From positions 471,069 through 535,068 of the forward strand of contig NZ_LN889812.1 of NCBI RefSeq assembly GCF_900009145.1: 64,000 bases of DNA, in the 5' to 3' direction. The stretch is from Planktothrix tepida PCC 9214. Its GTDB lineage: Bacteria > Cyanobacteriota > Cyanobacteriia > Cyanobacteriales > Microcoleaceae. Under the pieces are notes generated by a model, which was given only the letters and a program-made list of their open reading frames with translations, was not told where the DNA came from and did not search any database. The translations under genes were made by a program, and so were the position numbers. Positions 1 to 9,384 of the stretch are shown in pieces (position 1 is the first letter of the stretch; each line of letters starts with the position of its first letter).

Positions 1-45
1 GAGCAGGGGGAGCAGGGGGAGCAGGGGAAGCAGGGGGAGTAGGGG
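1..45 (+). repeat. 9-bp tandem repeat (GAGCAGGGG), in frame
   Basis: Five consecutive 9-bp units of the form GAGCAGGGG (two with a single change) open the window. They lie in the reading frame of the NB-ARC/WD40 protein and encode an Ala-Gly-Gly-type linker ahead of the ATPase domain. The array may extend leftwards outside the window. Confidence 0.85.
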
Positions 46-3000
46 AGTTAGAGGGGGACAAGGGCACAGGGAGACAACTGGAGGAGGAAAGACTCACCCA
101 TCGTCAACCGTCAATATCTCCCCATGTAGACTGGGGGGAAGCAACGGATGTGTCTCAGTTTTATGGCAGAATTGAAGAACTGGCTCAACTCCAACAATGG
201 ATTTTACAGGAAGAATGCCGCCTCATTGCGGTGTTAGGAATGGGAGGAATTGGGAAAACCTCTTTATCGGTACAGTTAGCTCAAAAAATCTATCCCCAGT
301 TTGAATTTGTGATTTGGCGATCGCTGCGAAATGCACCGCCTTTAACGGAAATTTTAATGGATTTAATTCAATTTCTCGCTCAGGAAACGGAGTTGAATTT
401 GTCTCCCGACCCCCATCGGCAAATTTCCCAATTGATCGATTTTTTACGCACTTCTCGATGTTTAATTATTTTAGATAATACAGAATCAATTTTACAAGAC
501 GGAAATCGAGTCGGACGCTATTATCCCGGCTATGAAAATTATGGAGATTTATTTAAACGTCTGGGAGAAACTCAACATCAAAGCTGTCTCCTGCTCACCA
601 GTCGGGAAAAACCTAGAGAAATTGCCGCTTTAGAAGGTCAAACCCAGAAAGTCCGGTCTTTACCTTTATTAGGATTAGAACCGGAAAATTGTCAAGAAAT
701 TATTCAATCTAAAGGCGTTGCAGGTTCCTTTGAACAATGGCAAACCTTAATTGAACGCTATGCGGGAAATCCCCTCGCCTTAAAAATTGTTACAACAACG
801 ATTTATGATTTGTTTGGGGGAAATGTTGGTGAATTTTTAGAACAAATTCAGCAAGGAACGGCGATTTTTGGCGATGTTAGAGATATATTAGAACAACAAT
901 TAGGACGAATTTCCGAACTCGAATTAGAAACCATGCACTGGTTAGCGATTAATCGAGAACCCTGTACCGTTGTTGATTTGAGAAAAGATTTATTATCGAT
1001 TATTTCTCCGATTGAATTAATTGAAGCCTTAGAATCCTTGAGTCGGCGATCGTTGATTGAAAAAAGTGCTGGCAGCTTTACCCAGCAACCGGTTGTTATG
1101 GAATATATGATTGAGCGGTTAATTGAAAAAAATCTGCAAGAAATTGAAACGGAAACCATTAATATTTTAAATCAATATCCTTTAATTAAATCTCAAGCCA
1201 AAGATTATATCCGAGAAAGTCAAACTCGGTTAATTTTACAGCCAATTGTTCAAAAACTCTTAAGCCGTTATCGAATTTCAGGAGAACTGAACCAAAAGTT
1301 TAAAGTTCTGATTGAACGGTTAAAACAACATCGTCATTCTTCAGGTTATGGTGGCGGGAATATTATTAATCTTTGCCATAGTTTAGACTTAGATTTAGCG
1401 GATTATGACTTTTCTCAATTAACCATTTGGCAAGCGTATTTACAAGATGCTAATTTACAAAATGTTGATTTTTCCGGTTCCGATTTATCTCGATCTGTGT
1501 TTGCCAAAACCCTCGGTCATTCCCTCACCGTTGCTTTGGGTGCTAACGGAATTTTAGCTACTGGAGATGCCGAAGGTAAAATTATTTTATGGACAGTGGA
1601 AGACGGTCAACAACTGTTAGTTTGTCAAGGACAAGTCGGAGGAGTTAAGTCTGTCACCTTTAATCACGATGGGACTTTACTGGCGAGTGGGAGTGATGAT
1701 GAAAGTGTGCGACTGTGGAAAGTCTCAACGGGAGAATGCTTAAACCGTTGGCGAGAACATCAAGGAAGCGTTAACTGTGTTTGTTTTAGTCCCGATGGGG
1801 ATTGGTTGGCCAGTGGTAGTAATGACAAGACCGTCAGGGTTTGGGATACCCGTTCTGGACAGTGTGTGCATCACTTCACCGATCACACCGACAGCATTCG
1901 CACCATTGCCTTTAGTCCCGATGGTGATACCTTGGCGAGTTGCAGTGAGGATCAAACCGTTAAACTCTGGAATCTGCAAACGGGAGATTGTTTACGCACC
2001 TTCTATGGACATAACGCTTGGAATTGGGCCGTTACGTTTGTGCGTTCTGCTTCAATTCCGGGTAAAATTCATGCGATCGCCAGTAGTACCGATGAAGAAG
2101 CCGTCCGCCTTTGGGATGTAAATACGGGTCACAGTTTTCATACCTTTCACGGTCATCAAGACTCGGTGTGGATCGTGGTATTTAGTCCTGATGGAGAATT
2201 ATTAGCCAGTAGCAGCGATGACCAAACCGTAAAACTTTGGAATCTGAGAAGGGGAACTTGTTTAAAAACCTTGCCCGGATTAGAAAGTCAAGTCTGCTCC
2301 TTAGCCTTTAGTCCCGATAGCCAAACCTTAGCGACGGGGAGTGTGGATCGCATGGTGCAGTTATGGGATGTGAAGACGGGACAACGGTTGAGAACCTTAC
2401 GCGGTCATCGTCATCAGGTGTGGTCGTTTGTTCTGAGTCCCAATGGCAGACGTTTGGCCAGTGGTAGTGATGACGATAAGGTGCGACTCTGGGATGTACA
2501 GACGGGTCGCTGTCTCAAACAGTTACAAGGTCATCAGGACTGGGTATGGTCAGTCGCATTTAGTCCCGATGGAAGTTTAATCGCCAGTGGCAGTTATGAC
2601 CGCACGGTGAAACTCTGGGATACTCAGACTGGGGAATGTTTGAAAACCTTGCATGGCCATAGCGATCGCATTCAAGCGGTAATGTTTAGTGCTGAAGGTA
2701 GGCTATTGGCGAGTGCCAGTGATGACCAAACGGTGAAACTTTGGGATGTGCAAACGGGTGAACTGTTACAAACCTTAGAAGGACATCAGCGTTGGGTGGG
2801 TTCAGTCGCCTTCAGTCCTCAAACTTCAATTTTAGCCAGTGGCAGTAATGACCAAACCATTCGACTGTGGGATGTGGAAACAGGCGACTGTTTGGCGGTT
2901 CTTGAAGGCCATAATGATCGGGTTCATGTTCTGACTTTTGCCTCGAAGGGTTCGATTTTAGTGAGTGGGAGTTATGATCGTTCGGTGAAATGTTGGGCTG

Positions 3001-3401
3001 TGGAAACCGGTGAATGTCTGCAAACTTGGCGGGGTGAAATTGAACGAGTCCAGGGAATTTTATTGACTCTTGAAGGTCAGATTTGGGTCAGTGGTAGTCA
3101 TGATCATGATATTAGATTATGGGATATTGCGACGGGAAACTGTGTAAAACATTTAGAAGGCCATAGCCATCCTGTCTGGTCAGTTCATGTTGATGCTCAG
3201 GGCCATTTTCTAGCCAGTGGCAGTCATGATCAAGGAATTAAGGTTTGGGATTTACACACCCAGGAGTGTTTGAAAACCTTACGCGCTGATAAGCCTTACA
3301 ATGGTTTGAATATTACGGGTGTGACGGGAATCACTACAGCACAAAAAGTTACATTGAAAGCGTTAGGCGCGGTGGATCTTAACCCAGAACGAATATTATA
3401 A
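1..3401 (+). CDS. NB-ARC (STAND/NLR-like) ATPase with 14 WD40 repeats, 5' partial
   Basis: The reading frame is open from the left edge of the window, so the gene starts outside it. A GTG at 150 is not the real start: the codons before it read DWGEATDVSQFYGR, the usual junction ahead of the NB-ARC domain in cyanobacterial proteins of this type. Counting from 150, a P-loop GMGGIGKTS lies near residues 30-38, a Walker B-like LIILDN near 105, a TSR motif near 150 and GNPLALKI near 208. A pentapeptide-like stretch (DANLQNVDFSGSDL) near 430-445 precedes 14 WD40 units to the C-terminus, enough for two seven-bladed propellers. STAND proteins use ATP-driven oligomerisation for signalling, and some bacterial NLR-like proteins act in phage defence; a role here is inference. 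The N-terminal effector domain is not visible. Confidence 0.93.
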   Translation, partial: AGGAGGAGEAGGVGELEGDKGTGRQLEEERLTHRQPSISPHVDWGEATDVSQFYGRIEELAQLQQWILQEECRLIAVLGMGGIGKTSLSVQLAQKIYPQFEFVIWRSLRNAPPLTEILMDLIQFLAQETELNLSPDPHRQISQLIDFLRTSRCLIILDNTESILQDGNRVGRYYPGYENYGDLFKRLGETQHQSCLLLTSREKPREIAALEGQTQKVRSLPLLGLEPENCQEIIQSKGVAGSFEQWQTLIERYAGNPLALKIVTTTIYDLFGGNVGEFLEQIQQGTAIFGDVRDILEQQLGRISELELETMHWLAINREPCTVVDLRKDLLSIISPIELIEALESLSRRSLIEKSAGSFTQQPVVMEYMIERLIEKNLQEIETETINILNQYPLIKSQAKDYIRESQTRLILQPIVQKLLSRYRISGELNQKFKVLIERLKQHRHSSGYGGGNIINLCHSLDLDLADYDFSQLTIWQAYLQDANLQNVDFSGSDLSRSVFAKTLGHSLTVALGANGILATGDAEGKIILWTVEDGQQLLVCQGQVGGVKSVTFNHDGTLLASGSDDESVRLWKVSTGECLNRWREHQGSVNCVCFSPDGDWLASGSNDKTVRVWDTRSGQCVHHFTDHTDSIRTIAFSPDGDTLASCSEDQTVKLWNLQTGDCLRTFYGHNAWNWAVTFVRSASIPGKIHAIASSTDEEAVRLWDVNTGHSFHTFHGHQDSVWIVVFSPDGELLASSSDDQTVKLWNLRRGTCLKTLPGLESQVCSLAFSPDSQTLATGSVDRMVQLWDVKTGQRLRTLRGHRHQVWSFVLSPNGRRLASGSDDDKVRLWDVQTGRCLKQLQGHQDWVWSVAFSPDGSLIASGSYDRTVKLWDTQTGECLKTLHGHSDRIQAVMFSAEGRLLASASDDQTVKLWDVQTGELLQTLEGHQRWVGSVAFSPQTSILASGSNDQTIRLWDVETGDCLAVLEGHNDRVHVLTFASKGSILVSGSYDRSVKCWAVETGECLQTWRGEIERVQGILLTLEGQIWVSGSHDHDIRLWDIATGNCVKHLEGHSHPVWSVHVDAQGHFLASGSHDQGIKVWDLHTQECLKTLRADKPYNGLNITGVTGITTAQKVTLKALGAVDLNPERIL

Positions 3402-3789
3402 GAACAGCTTTACCGAATCTTTACAATTAACGACTGATTTTTGCTAAATCTTTATTGGAGTGGGGTGGATTTATCACTAAGATCAAAGTATTAGAAACAC
3501 AGCTACACGCCACCCCAAATTTTCAGTCATCCTTAAAGTTCGGGTCTCACCCCAAGGTCTGGTGTTATCAGGGAAAAGTCGGGTAGGGTATAACAGGATG
3601 TTATATTCTACCCCACAGTCAGGGTATCTCAAGAAGCAAGCGATCGGAAGCGATAAAATGTTACTCATTTTAAAATCCAGATCCAGGGGGAAACAAGGCA
3701 CTAAGGAGAAAACAACGAGAATTTGGATGTGAGGTCAGAGTGTGTAGCCCACCCAATCCACCTATCCCTGACCAAAGAGGGGTTCTACC
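3402..3789. other. Intergenic region, 388 bp
   Basis: No convincing gene, RNA or repeat was seen. A 72-codon minus-strand frame (3483-3701) has no domain signal and is treated as chance. A purine-rich GAGGGG lies about 10 bases before the GTG at 3790 and can serve as its ribosome binding site. Confidence 0.5.
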
Positions 3790-5022
3790 GTGAATAGTTC
3801 GGGGTTTAGCCAGTATTATCATTCATCGGATGAGCAGGTCATTTATGCTCATCTACAAAGTTGTGTCGAAATTGAACAACCCCAACACCTGATTCAACGG
3901 TTCTTTAATTTGTTTATCCAAGGAGGAGAATACCCTGATTTGGCTGTTAATTTAGCATTAGGTCGGATTGTCGATTCGGATTTAGCAAATATAGAATTTC
4001 AGTATGTTCTCAACCGCAGTTGTTATATTTTAATTAATCGGTGGCGCAAACAACCTCGGCATCAATGGGCTATTCCTGAACTGATTAATAGTTTTGAGCA
4101 AACCCCATCGGGTTTACCTTCCTGTTGGACAGCAAAACGCTTACGTTCTTTAGTTAAACGGTTTATCCAAACGGAACAGTATCAAGCTCTTCGCCGTTTA
4201 AGTAAGGTCTTTGAAGAAAAAATTGAAGCAAACCAAAAAGAAAAAAACGATAATGTAGAAGGTTTAATTAGTCGTTATCCCTATTTATATGATCACTGTT
4301 TTTTAACGGATGATAGTCCTGATGAGCAACGTCAAGAAATCCGCGAGATGCGAATGCAAGCTCAAGAAACCTGGGAGCATGATTTATCTCAATATCTCAC
4401 GTTTAAACGCACTCCCCGCGAACAACGCTTAATTTTACCGTCGGTGGAAAATCCAACGTTATTAACAGACAAAAAGTTGAATTTTGCAGTTAAACATTTT
4501 ACCGGGAAAGTAGATGGTTATCATACTTATAATGATTTAGCCTACATTTTTACAAATCAAAGCCAACAAACGCGAACCTATCGCACGTTTAAAGAAGAAT
4601 TTTATGAATATTTGAGTAGTACGGTTGATACTAAGTATGGAAAAAACCATTTTAATAATCGTTTGTATCGAGAACTACAAGCGACTTTATCCCACAATGA
4701 TAGTCAAAAAGTGAATGCTACTTTGATAGCGGGAACCTGTCGTAAATTATTAAATTTCTTGGTTGTGGAAAGTCCGCAACAACCCCATCACTTTGTGTTT
4801 TTAGATTTAAGCAGTAATATTGGAGTAACTCGTTCTATCGGGTTGTTATTAAAAATTGTCTTATTTTGTCGCAAAGTTAAATCGGATTTAGAAAAACGGT
4901 TTTCGATTTTATTTAATCACTATTCTACTTTTCCCAGAAATAAGGTGTTTTGGCTGGTGGAAGCGTTAGAAAATCTTAATATTGCTTTTAGCTTAAACTG
5001 GGGAAGTTTAAAATTTAATTAA
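3790..5022 (+). CDS. Conserved cyanobacterial protein of unknown function
   Basis: The predicted product has 410 residues and starts at GTG, with GAGGGG about 10 bases upstream. I do not recognise a family. The protein is soluble, with no signal peptide or membrane segment. The N-terminal half is helix-rich with many aromatic residues, residues about 160-215 are charged (EKIEANQKEKND), and the C-terminal half alternates hydrophobic segments such as FVFLDLSS and GLLLKIVLFC. It is separated from both neighbours by long gaps, so it is probably transcribed alone. Codon use matches neighbouring genes, so recent transfer is not suggested. Confidence 0.75.
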   Translation: MNSSGFSQYYHSSDEQVIYAHLQSCVEIEQPQHLIQRFFNLFIQGGEYPDLAVNLALGRIVDSDLANIEFQYVLNRSCYILINRWRKQPRHQWAIPELINSFEQTPSGLPSCWTAKRLRSLVKRFIQTEQYQALRRLSKVFEEKIEANQKEKNDNVEGLISRYPYLYDHCFLTDDSPDEQRQEIREMRMQAQETWEHDLSQYLTFKRTPREQRLILPSVENPTLLTDKKLNFAVKHFTGKVDGYHTYNDLAYIFTNQSQQTRTYRTFKEEFYEYLSSTVDTKYGKNHFNNRLYRELQATLSHNDSQKVNATLIAGTCRKLLNFLVVESPQQPHHFVFLDLSSNIGVTRSIGLLLKIVLFCRKVKSDLEKRFSILFNHYSTFPRNKVFWLVEALENLNIAFSLNWGSLKFN

Positions 5023-5089
5023 GTTTTGCCTCAATTCTGGCAATTACGACTATGAGCCAACACTTTATGATTATTGATTTTACACTAAA

Positions 5090-5128
5090 AGCGATCGCTG
5101 TTGCTCATAAAAATAGCGATCGCTTAAT
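5090..5128. terminator. Hairpin made of two HIP1 octamers
   Basis: Two AGCGATCGCT-type HIP1 sequences lie in inverted orientation about 17 bases apart (near 5090-5101 and 5116-5128). They can pair into a strong stem. Only a weak T/A-rich tail follows, so termination after the 410-residue gene is plausible but not certain; the pairing may simply reflect the abundance of HIP1. Confidence 0.4.
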
Positions 5129-5150
5129 TATAAGGGGATAACCCATAAAG

Positions 5151-5363
5151 TTAACTGATCTGTTCACTTGCGCGACTTAACATGGCTTCATGAAGATGAT
5201 CATCATGGAGACGTTCCTGAATTAATAACTCCCGTGCTTGTTCGTGAGTTTGTTCAATCAGATTTTCTTCTTCCGCCGCCCGGTTTCGCATGGTTTCCTG
5301 GACGTGTTCTTGGTGTTGACGCTCTTGAACCAAGAGTTCCCGTGCTTTGTCTTGCATAGTCAT
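5151..5363 (-). CDS. Small helical protein with internal duplication
   Basis: The 70-residue product is very rich in Glu, Gln, Arg and His and has no membrane segment. It contains two copies of one unit: DKARELLVQERQHQEHVQETM near residues 5-25 and EQARELLIQERLHDDHLHEAM near 40-60, each followed by a RA(A/S)E motif. This is expected to form a two-helix hairpin or coiled coil. An A/G-rich TAGGAGAAT precedes the ATG, a good ribosome binding site. Function is unknown. It converges with the gene ending at 5022. Confidence 0.75.
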   Translation of the reverse strand: MTMQDKARELLVQERQHQEHVQETMRNRAAEEENLIEQTHEQARELLIQERLHDDHLHEAMLSRASEQIS

Positions 5364-5893
5364 GGCTAGATTCTCCTAATTCCTGTTCAATATTTCTCTA
5401 TCTAAAATTTTTACATAATTTTAGTAAAATGTATCATAAGTAACAGAAATTTTTATAATTTTAGCTTCTAAGTATTTCAACTCATGCTGAACAACTCTAA
5501 CCCCATATTAGTATCCCCCAAGGCTTCGGATAGCTAGAAAGTCTCAATAAAAAAAATTTTGCGCTACCTATTGAGAATAGTTTGCATTTAAGTTATGCTG
5601 ATCACTATCGGTTGATGGGTAAAAGCAATGGATTATCCCTAGGCTTCCCGTCTCTATTAGTGAAAATAGATTTCATTTGAGTAAAACTTATGAACTCATC
5701 TCATCTTGACCAAAGGGCGATTTGTGAAGTTTTTGGCATTAACTGGGTAGACCGTTGGCTGATTGATAAGCGATTTCTCAAGTTTTTTGATTAAAAAATA
5801 TTGACTAGGCGTGACCTTTTTTAAGTTTGTCTATCGCTGTTTTCCCTTAAGTACAGTTTGAAATTTTCCTGACCCATTACCTTTAGTAAACCC
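5364..5893. other. Intergenic region, 530 bp
   Basis: This divergent region separates the 70-residue helical protein from the OB-fold/ferredoxin gene and should hold both promoters. A 34-codon frame beginning ATG at 5690 and ending at 5794 (product starts MNSSHLDQRAICEVFG) was noticed; it has no clear ribosome binding site and no recognised family, so it is not called as a gene. No RNA gene or repeat was seen. Confidence 0.45.
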
Positions 5894-6598
5894 ATGTGTA
5901 AATCCAACAAAAGCTATACAGAATTTAACTTAACAGGAACGATCAAAAATGTGTGGATAAAAGAAGATAAACCTAAATTAATGACGCTACAAACTCCTGT
6001 AGGATTATTGCTGATTAAACTGTCTAAAGCAGCGCGGATGATGGGAATTTCTAATTTAGCTCCTGGTCAGGAGGTGCGGGTCAAAGGTCAGAAAAAACAA
6101 GATTTTAAAACCGGAAAGATTAAATTAAAAGCTGAACAGATACTTCCTGCTTTCCCACCCCTATCAACTTTAACTCCTGTATTCTATGATGAAAGCAAAA
6201 AAACTGCCTCTGAGGATTTAGTTTTTTCTTCGCCTTTGGGTGTTCAAAGTTCTAACACTTCTAATATTTTATATTCTCCAATTCAGAAAGACTGTGAAAC
6301 CTCGGAAATTTGTCCTTCAGTTATTCCCGGTGAACCTGTACAACAGCCTGCGGTTAAACCTGCCAAAATCTTAATCTGTCAAAAATCTGATTGTCGTAAA
6401 CGGGGAGGCGATGCGATTTGTACCCTATTGCAACAAGAATTAGCTCAACGGGGATTAGAAGATCAGGTAATAATTCAAAAAACAGGATGTTTGAAAAAAT
6501 GTAAAGCTGGCCCTAATCTGGTGATGTTACCGGATAAAACCCGTTATAGTAAAGTTGAACCGGAAAAAATTCCCGCGTTGATTGAGCAACATTTTTAA
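5894..6598 (+). CDS. OB-fold domain fused to a thioredoxin-like [2Fe-2S] ferredoxin domain
   Basis: The 234-residue product has two parts. Residues about 8-85 look like a small beta-barrel (LTGTIKNVWIKEDKPKLMTL, then PGQEVRVKGQ), resembling an OB-fold. A low-complexity linker follows. Residues about 155-234 form a (2Fe-2S) ferredoxin domain of the thioredoxin-like type: ILICQKSDCRKRGG and KTGCLKKCKAGPN supply cysteines, matching the C-x(n)-C...GC-x3-C pattern of HoxE/NuoE-like domains. The partner and pathway are unknown; electron transfer is inferred from the domain. Another [2Fe-2S] protein of this superfamily lies after hoxH (63438-63701). Confidence 0.8.
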   Translation: MCKSNKSYTEFNLTGTIKNVWIKEDKPKLMTLQTPVGLLLIKLSKAARMMGISNLAPGQEVRVKGQKKQDFKTGKIKLKAEQILPAFPPLSTLTPVFYDESKKTASEDLVFSSPLGVQSSNTSNILYSPIQKDCETSEICPSVIPGEPVQQPAVKPAKILICQKSDCRKRGGDAICTLLQQELAQRGLEDQVIIQKTGCLKKCKAGPNLVMLPDKTRYSKVEPEKIPALIEQHF

Positions 6599-6888
6599 AA
6601 TCATTCAGGAAAATCATTCAGGAAACAGATCAAAGAAACGTTAATCTTGCTTATTCTTAGACAAAAGCGCGCTTTGCAACAAGAACTGAAAAGACAACAA
6701 GAAAATCAAACACCTAGCTGAAAGAAATAGGGGTTTCTGTTTTAACCTCTGATTTTTTCAGAAACCTTTTTTGCGGAATGATTTGAAGCTGTTTTATAAG
6801 TAAAGCTAATAAATTATAGATACTTGTTTTAAATTTTAAAAGAATTCGAGAAAAATTGGATTTTTTATTGAAAATAGCTTGCAACTAC

Positions 6889-6918
6889 TTGACGAAACCA
6901 ATGGGTTTGAGGTATACT
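6889..6918 (+). promoter_or_regulatory. Sigma70-type promoter for transketolase
   Basis: A TTGACG (-35) at 6889-6894 and TATACT (-10) at 6913-6918 are separated by 18 bases, a near-consensus arrangement on the plus strand. Transcription would start near 6925, giving a leader of about 355 bases before the transketolase ATG. Confidence 0.6.
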
Positions 6919-7012
6919 AAAAAAAGCACACCCAAGGGGTTACTGTGTCTATCGGCAAAAATAGAGGCTAAAACCCTTTAAACTCGTTCAAGATTGAGAA
7001 CATTTAACAGGT

Positions 7013-7105
7013 TTATGGCTACTGCGATGCACGAGTTTTTTGGACAAAAGGGCAAGGCACGAGTTTAGGTATTGACAAAATCAATAAATTGTGCATCAGC
7101 CATAA
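7013..7105 (+). other. Structured leader element upstream of transketolase
   Basis: Inside the predicted leader, TTATGGCT (7013-7020) plus GATGCAC (7026-7032) pairs with GTGCATCAGCCATAA (7091-7105), giving a 15-bp stem with a 5-base bulge and a loop of about 58 bases. The loop region includes a direct repeat of GCACGAGTTT (7029-7038 and 7057-7066). No known riboswitch class was recognised. The rest of 6599-7281 holds nothing identifiable; a 63-codon minus-strand frame there is treated as chance. Confidence 0.4.
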
Positions 7106-7281
7106 AATCAAGTTTCACGGAAAATTAAGAATTGGGTTGCTTGCGTGTCCCAAGTGGTGAGATGATTGAGATGCAGTCTGAGGGGAATTCCAGAGCCACT
7201 TATGGCGTAGAATCTGAACTCGTTGAGATTCGATGCTTCGGCACTCACACACTCACTAAAGTCTACAGATAAAAATAAATT

Positions 7282-9288
7282 ATGGTTGTTGCAGCCCAAT
7301 CACTTGAAGAACTTTGCATTAATTCGATTCGCTTCCTTGCCATTGATGCCGTAGAAAAGGCAAAATCTGGCCACCCTGGATTACCTATGGGTGCTGCGCC
7401 GATGGCATTTGTGTTGTGGGATCGGTTTATGCGGTTCAATCCTAAAAATCCTAAATGGTATAACCGCGATCGCTTCGTCCTGTCAGCCGGTCATGGCTCA
7501 ATGTTGCAATATGCCCTACTGTATCTAATGGGATACGATAGCGTTTCCTTAGACGATATCAAACAATTTCGTCAGTGGCATTCTCAGACTCCTGGCCACC
7601 CAGAAAACTTTGTTACCGCCGGGGTTGAAGTCACCACTGGCCCATTAGGTCAAGGGATTGCCAATGGTGTTGGGTTAGCTATGGCCGAAGCCCATGACGC
7701 TGCGACCTTCAATAAACCCGATGCCAACTTGGTAGACCATTATACCTATGTGATTTTAGGGGATGGTTGCAACATGGAAGGGGTTTCGGGTGAAGCCTGT
7801 TCTTTAGCTGGACACCTGGGACTCGGTAAATTAATTGCCCTCTACGACGATAACCATATTTCCATTGATGGAAATACCGAGATTTCCTTTACTGAAGATG
7901 TCAGCAAACGCTTTGAAGCCTATGGTTGGCACGTTCAGCACGTTGAAAATGGCAACACTGATTTAGATGCCATTGCAGATGCGATTGCCAAAGCGAAGGA
8001 AGTCACCGATAAACCGTCTTTCATTAAAATTACCACCACCATTGGCTACGGGTCTCCTAACAAACAAAACACCGCCGGCGTTCACGGGGCTGCTTTAGGG
8101 GGAGATGAAGTAGCAGCCACTCGGAAAAATCTGGGTTGGGACTATGAACCCTTTGTGGTTCCCGATGATGCCTTAGCTCATTTCCGCAAAGCCGTTGAAC
8201 GCGGGGCCAATTTGGAAGGAGAATGGAGCAAAACTTGGGAAAACTACAAAGCCAAATATCCCCAAGAAGCCGCTGAATTTGAACGTCGCATTAGTGGAAA
8301 ACTCCCCGAAGGTTGGGAAAAAGCCCTACCGACCTTTACCCCCCAAGAAAAAGGTAAAGCTACCCGTCAATACTCAGAAGGGGTTCTGAATGCCTTAGCC
8401 CCCGTTCTGCCTGAATTGATTGGAGGTTCGGCGGACTTAACCCACTCCAACTTAACGGAAATGAAAGGGTTTGGTAATTTCCAAAAAGGACAATATCAAA
8501 ACCGTAACCTGCGTTTCGGTGTCCGTGAACACGGAATGGGTGCAATTTGTAATGGAATTGGTCTGCATTACTCTGGTTTAATTCCCTATTGCGCGACGTT
8601 CTTAGTGTTTGCAGACTATATGCGGGCGGCGATTCGTTTATCCGCCTTATCAGAAATCGGTGTTATCTATGTGATGACCCATGACTCCATCGCCCTTGGG
8701 GAAGATGGCCCCACCCACCAACCCGTCGAAACCATTGCGTCCCTGCGGGCTATTCCTGAGTTGTTGGTGATGCGTCCGGCGGATGGGAATGAAACCTCTG
8801 GTGCTTATAAAGTCGCCGTTGAAAATCGGAATCGTCCCACCCTGATTGCGTTAACTCGTCAAGCGTTACCGAACTTAAACGGTAGTTCCGTTGATGTGGT
8901 CAGCAAAGGCGCTTATGTTCTGTCTGACTCGGAAGGCACTCCCGATTTAATTTTGATCGGAACTGGAAGCGAAGTGTCTTTGTGTGTGGAAGCCGCCGAA
9001 AAATTAACGGCTGAAGGTAAGAAAGTTCGGGTGGTTTCTATGCCTTGTTGGGAACTGTTTGAAGAACAAGATGCCGCTTACAAAGAATCTGTGTTACCTA
9101 AAGCCGTGACAACACGGTTAGTGGTGGAAGCTGCCAGCCGTTTCGGTTGGGAACGCTATATTGGCGATCAAGGCGACATGATCAGCATTGATCGCTTTGG
9201 TGCTTCTGCTCCGGGTAACGTGTTGATGGAGAAATTTGGTTTCACCGTTGAGAATGTTTTAGACAAAGCGAAAGCCTTATTAGGTTAA
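7282..9288 (+). CDS. tkt: Transketolase
   Basis: The 668-residue product matches a full-length transketolase, the thiamine-diphosphate enzyme moving two-carbon units between sugar phosphates in the Calvin cycle and the pentose phosphate pathway. Visible signatures are the N-terminal [17 protein letters not shown] (near residues 27-43), the ThDP motif [13 protein letters not shown] (near 160), and the pyrimidine-domain [17 protein letters not shown] (near 410-427). The ATG at 7282 gives the standard N-terminus ([21 protein letters not shown]). It follows a long leader with its own promoter and ends at a strong terminator, so it is monocistronic. Confidence 0.98.
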   Translation: MVVAAQSLEELCINSIRFLAIDAVEKAKSGHPGLPMGAAPMAFVLWDRFMRFNPKNPKWYNRDRFVLSAGHGSMLQYALLYLMGYDSVSLDDIKQFRQWHSQTPGHPENFVTAGVEVTTGPLGQGIANGVGLAMAEAHDAATFNKPDANLVDHYTYVILGDGCNMEGVSGEACSLAGHLGLGKLIALYDDNHISIDGNTEISFTEDVSKRFEAYGWHVQHVENGNTDLDAIADAIAKAKEVTDKPSFIKITTTIGYGSPNKQNTAGVHGAALGGDEVAATRKNLGWDYEPFVVPDDALAHFRKAVERGANLEGEWSKTWENYKAKYPQEAAEFERRISGKLPEGWEKALPTFTPQEKGKATRQYSEGVLNALAPVLPELIGGSADLTHSNLTEMKGFGNFQKGQYQNRNLRFGVREHGMGAICNGIGLHYSGLIPYCATFLVFADYMRAAIRLSALSEIGVIYVMTHDSIALGEDGPTHQPVETIASLRAIPELLVMRPADGNETSGAYKVAVENRNRPTLIALTRQALPNLNGSSVDVVSKGAYVLSDSEGTPDLILIGTGSEVSLCVEAAEKLTAEGKKVRVVSMPCWELFEEQDAAYKESVLPKAVTTRLVVEAASRFGWERYIGDQGDMISIDRFGASAPGNVLMEKFGFTVENVLDKAKALLG

Positions 9289-9356
9289 GTCTAAAGTTTA
9301 AGGAAACAAGGAACAGTTCTTCTTACTGTCTCCTGTTTCCTCTCTTCTTATTATTG

Positions 9357-9384
9357 AGTGCGGTCATCTACCGCACTTTTTTTA
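9357..9384 (+). terminator. Rho-independent terminator after transketolase
   Basis: The sequence AGTGCGGT, a short CATCT loop and ACCGCACT are followed by seven T residues. It terminates the transketolase transcript. Its tail overlaps the stop codon of the convergent thioredoxin-like gene, so it may act in both directions only weakly. Confidence 0.88.

Noticed and set aside
848-1159. Minus-strand frame of 103 codons inside the NB-ARC/WD40 gene
   Set aside because: It is antisense to conserved NB-ARC sequence, is low in domain-like features and reflects codon bias of the real gene.
1777-2121. Plus-strand frame of 114 codons inside the WD40 region
   Set aside because: It is an out-of-frame shadow of regular WD40 repeats.
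3483-3701. Minus-strand frame of 72 codons in the first intergenic region
   Set aside because: No ribosome binding site, no known motif and odd composition.
5690-5794. 34-codon frame in the 5364-5893 gap
   Set aside because: It is too short, has no clear ribosome binding site and no recognised family; it is left as an unproven possibility.
7108-7299. Minus-strand frame of 63 codons overlapping the transketolase start
   Set aside because: It crosses the leader and start region of tkt and has no homology signal.
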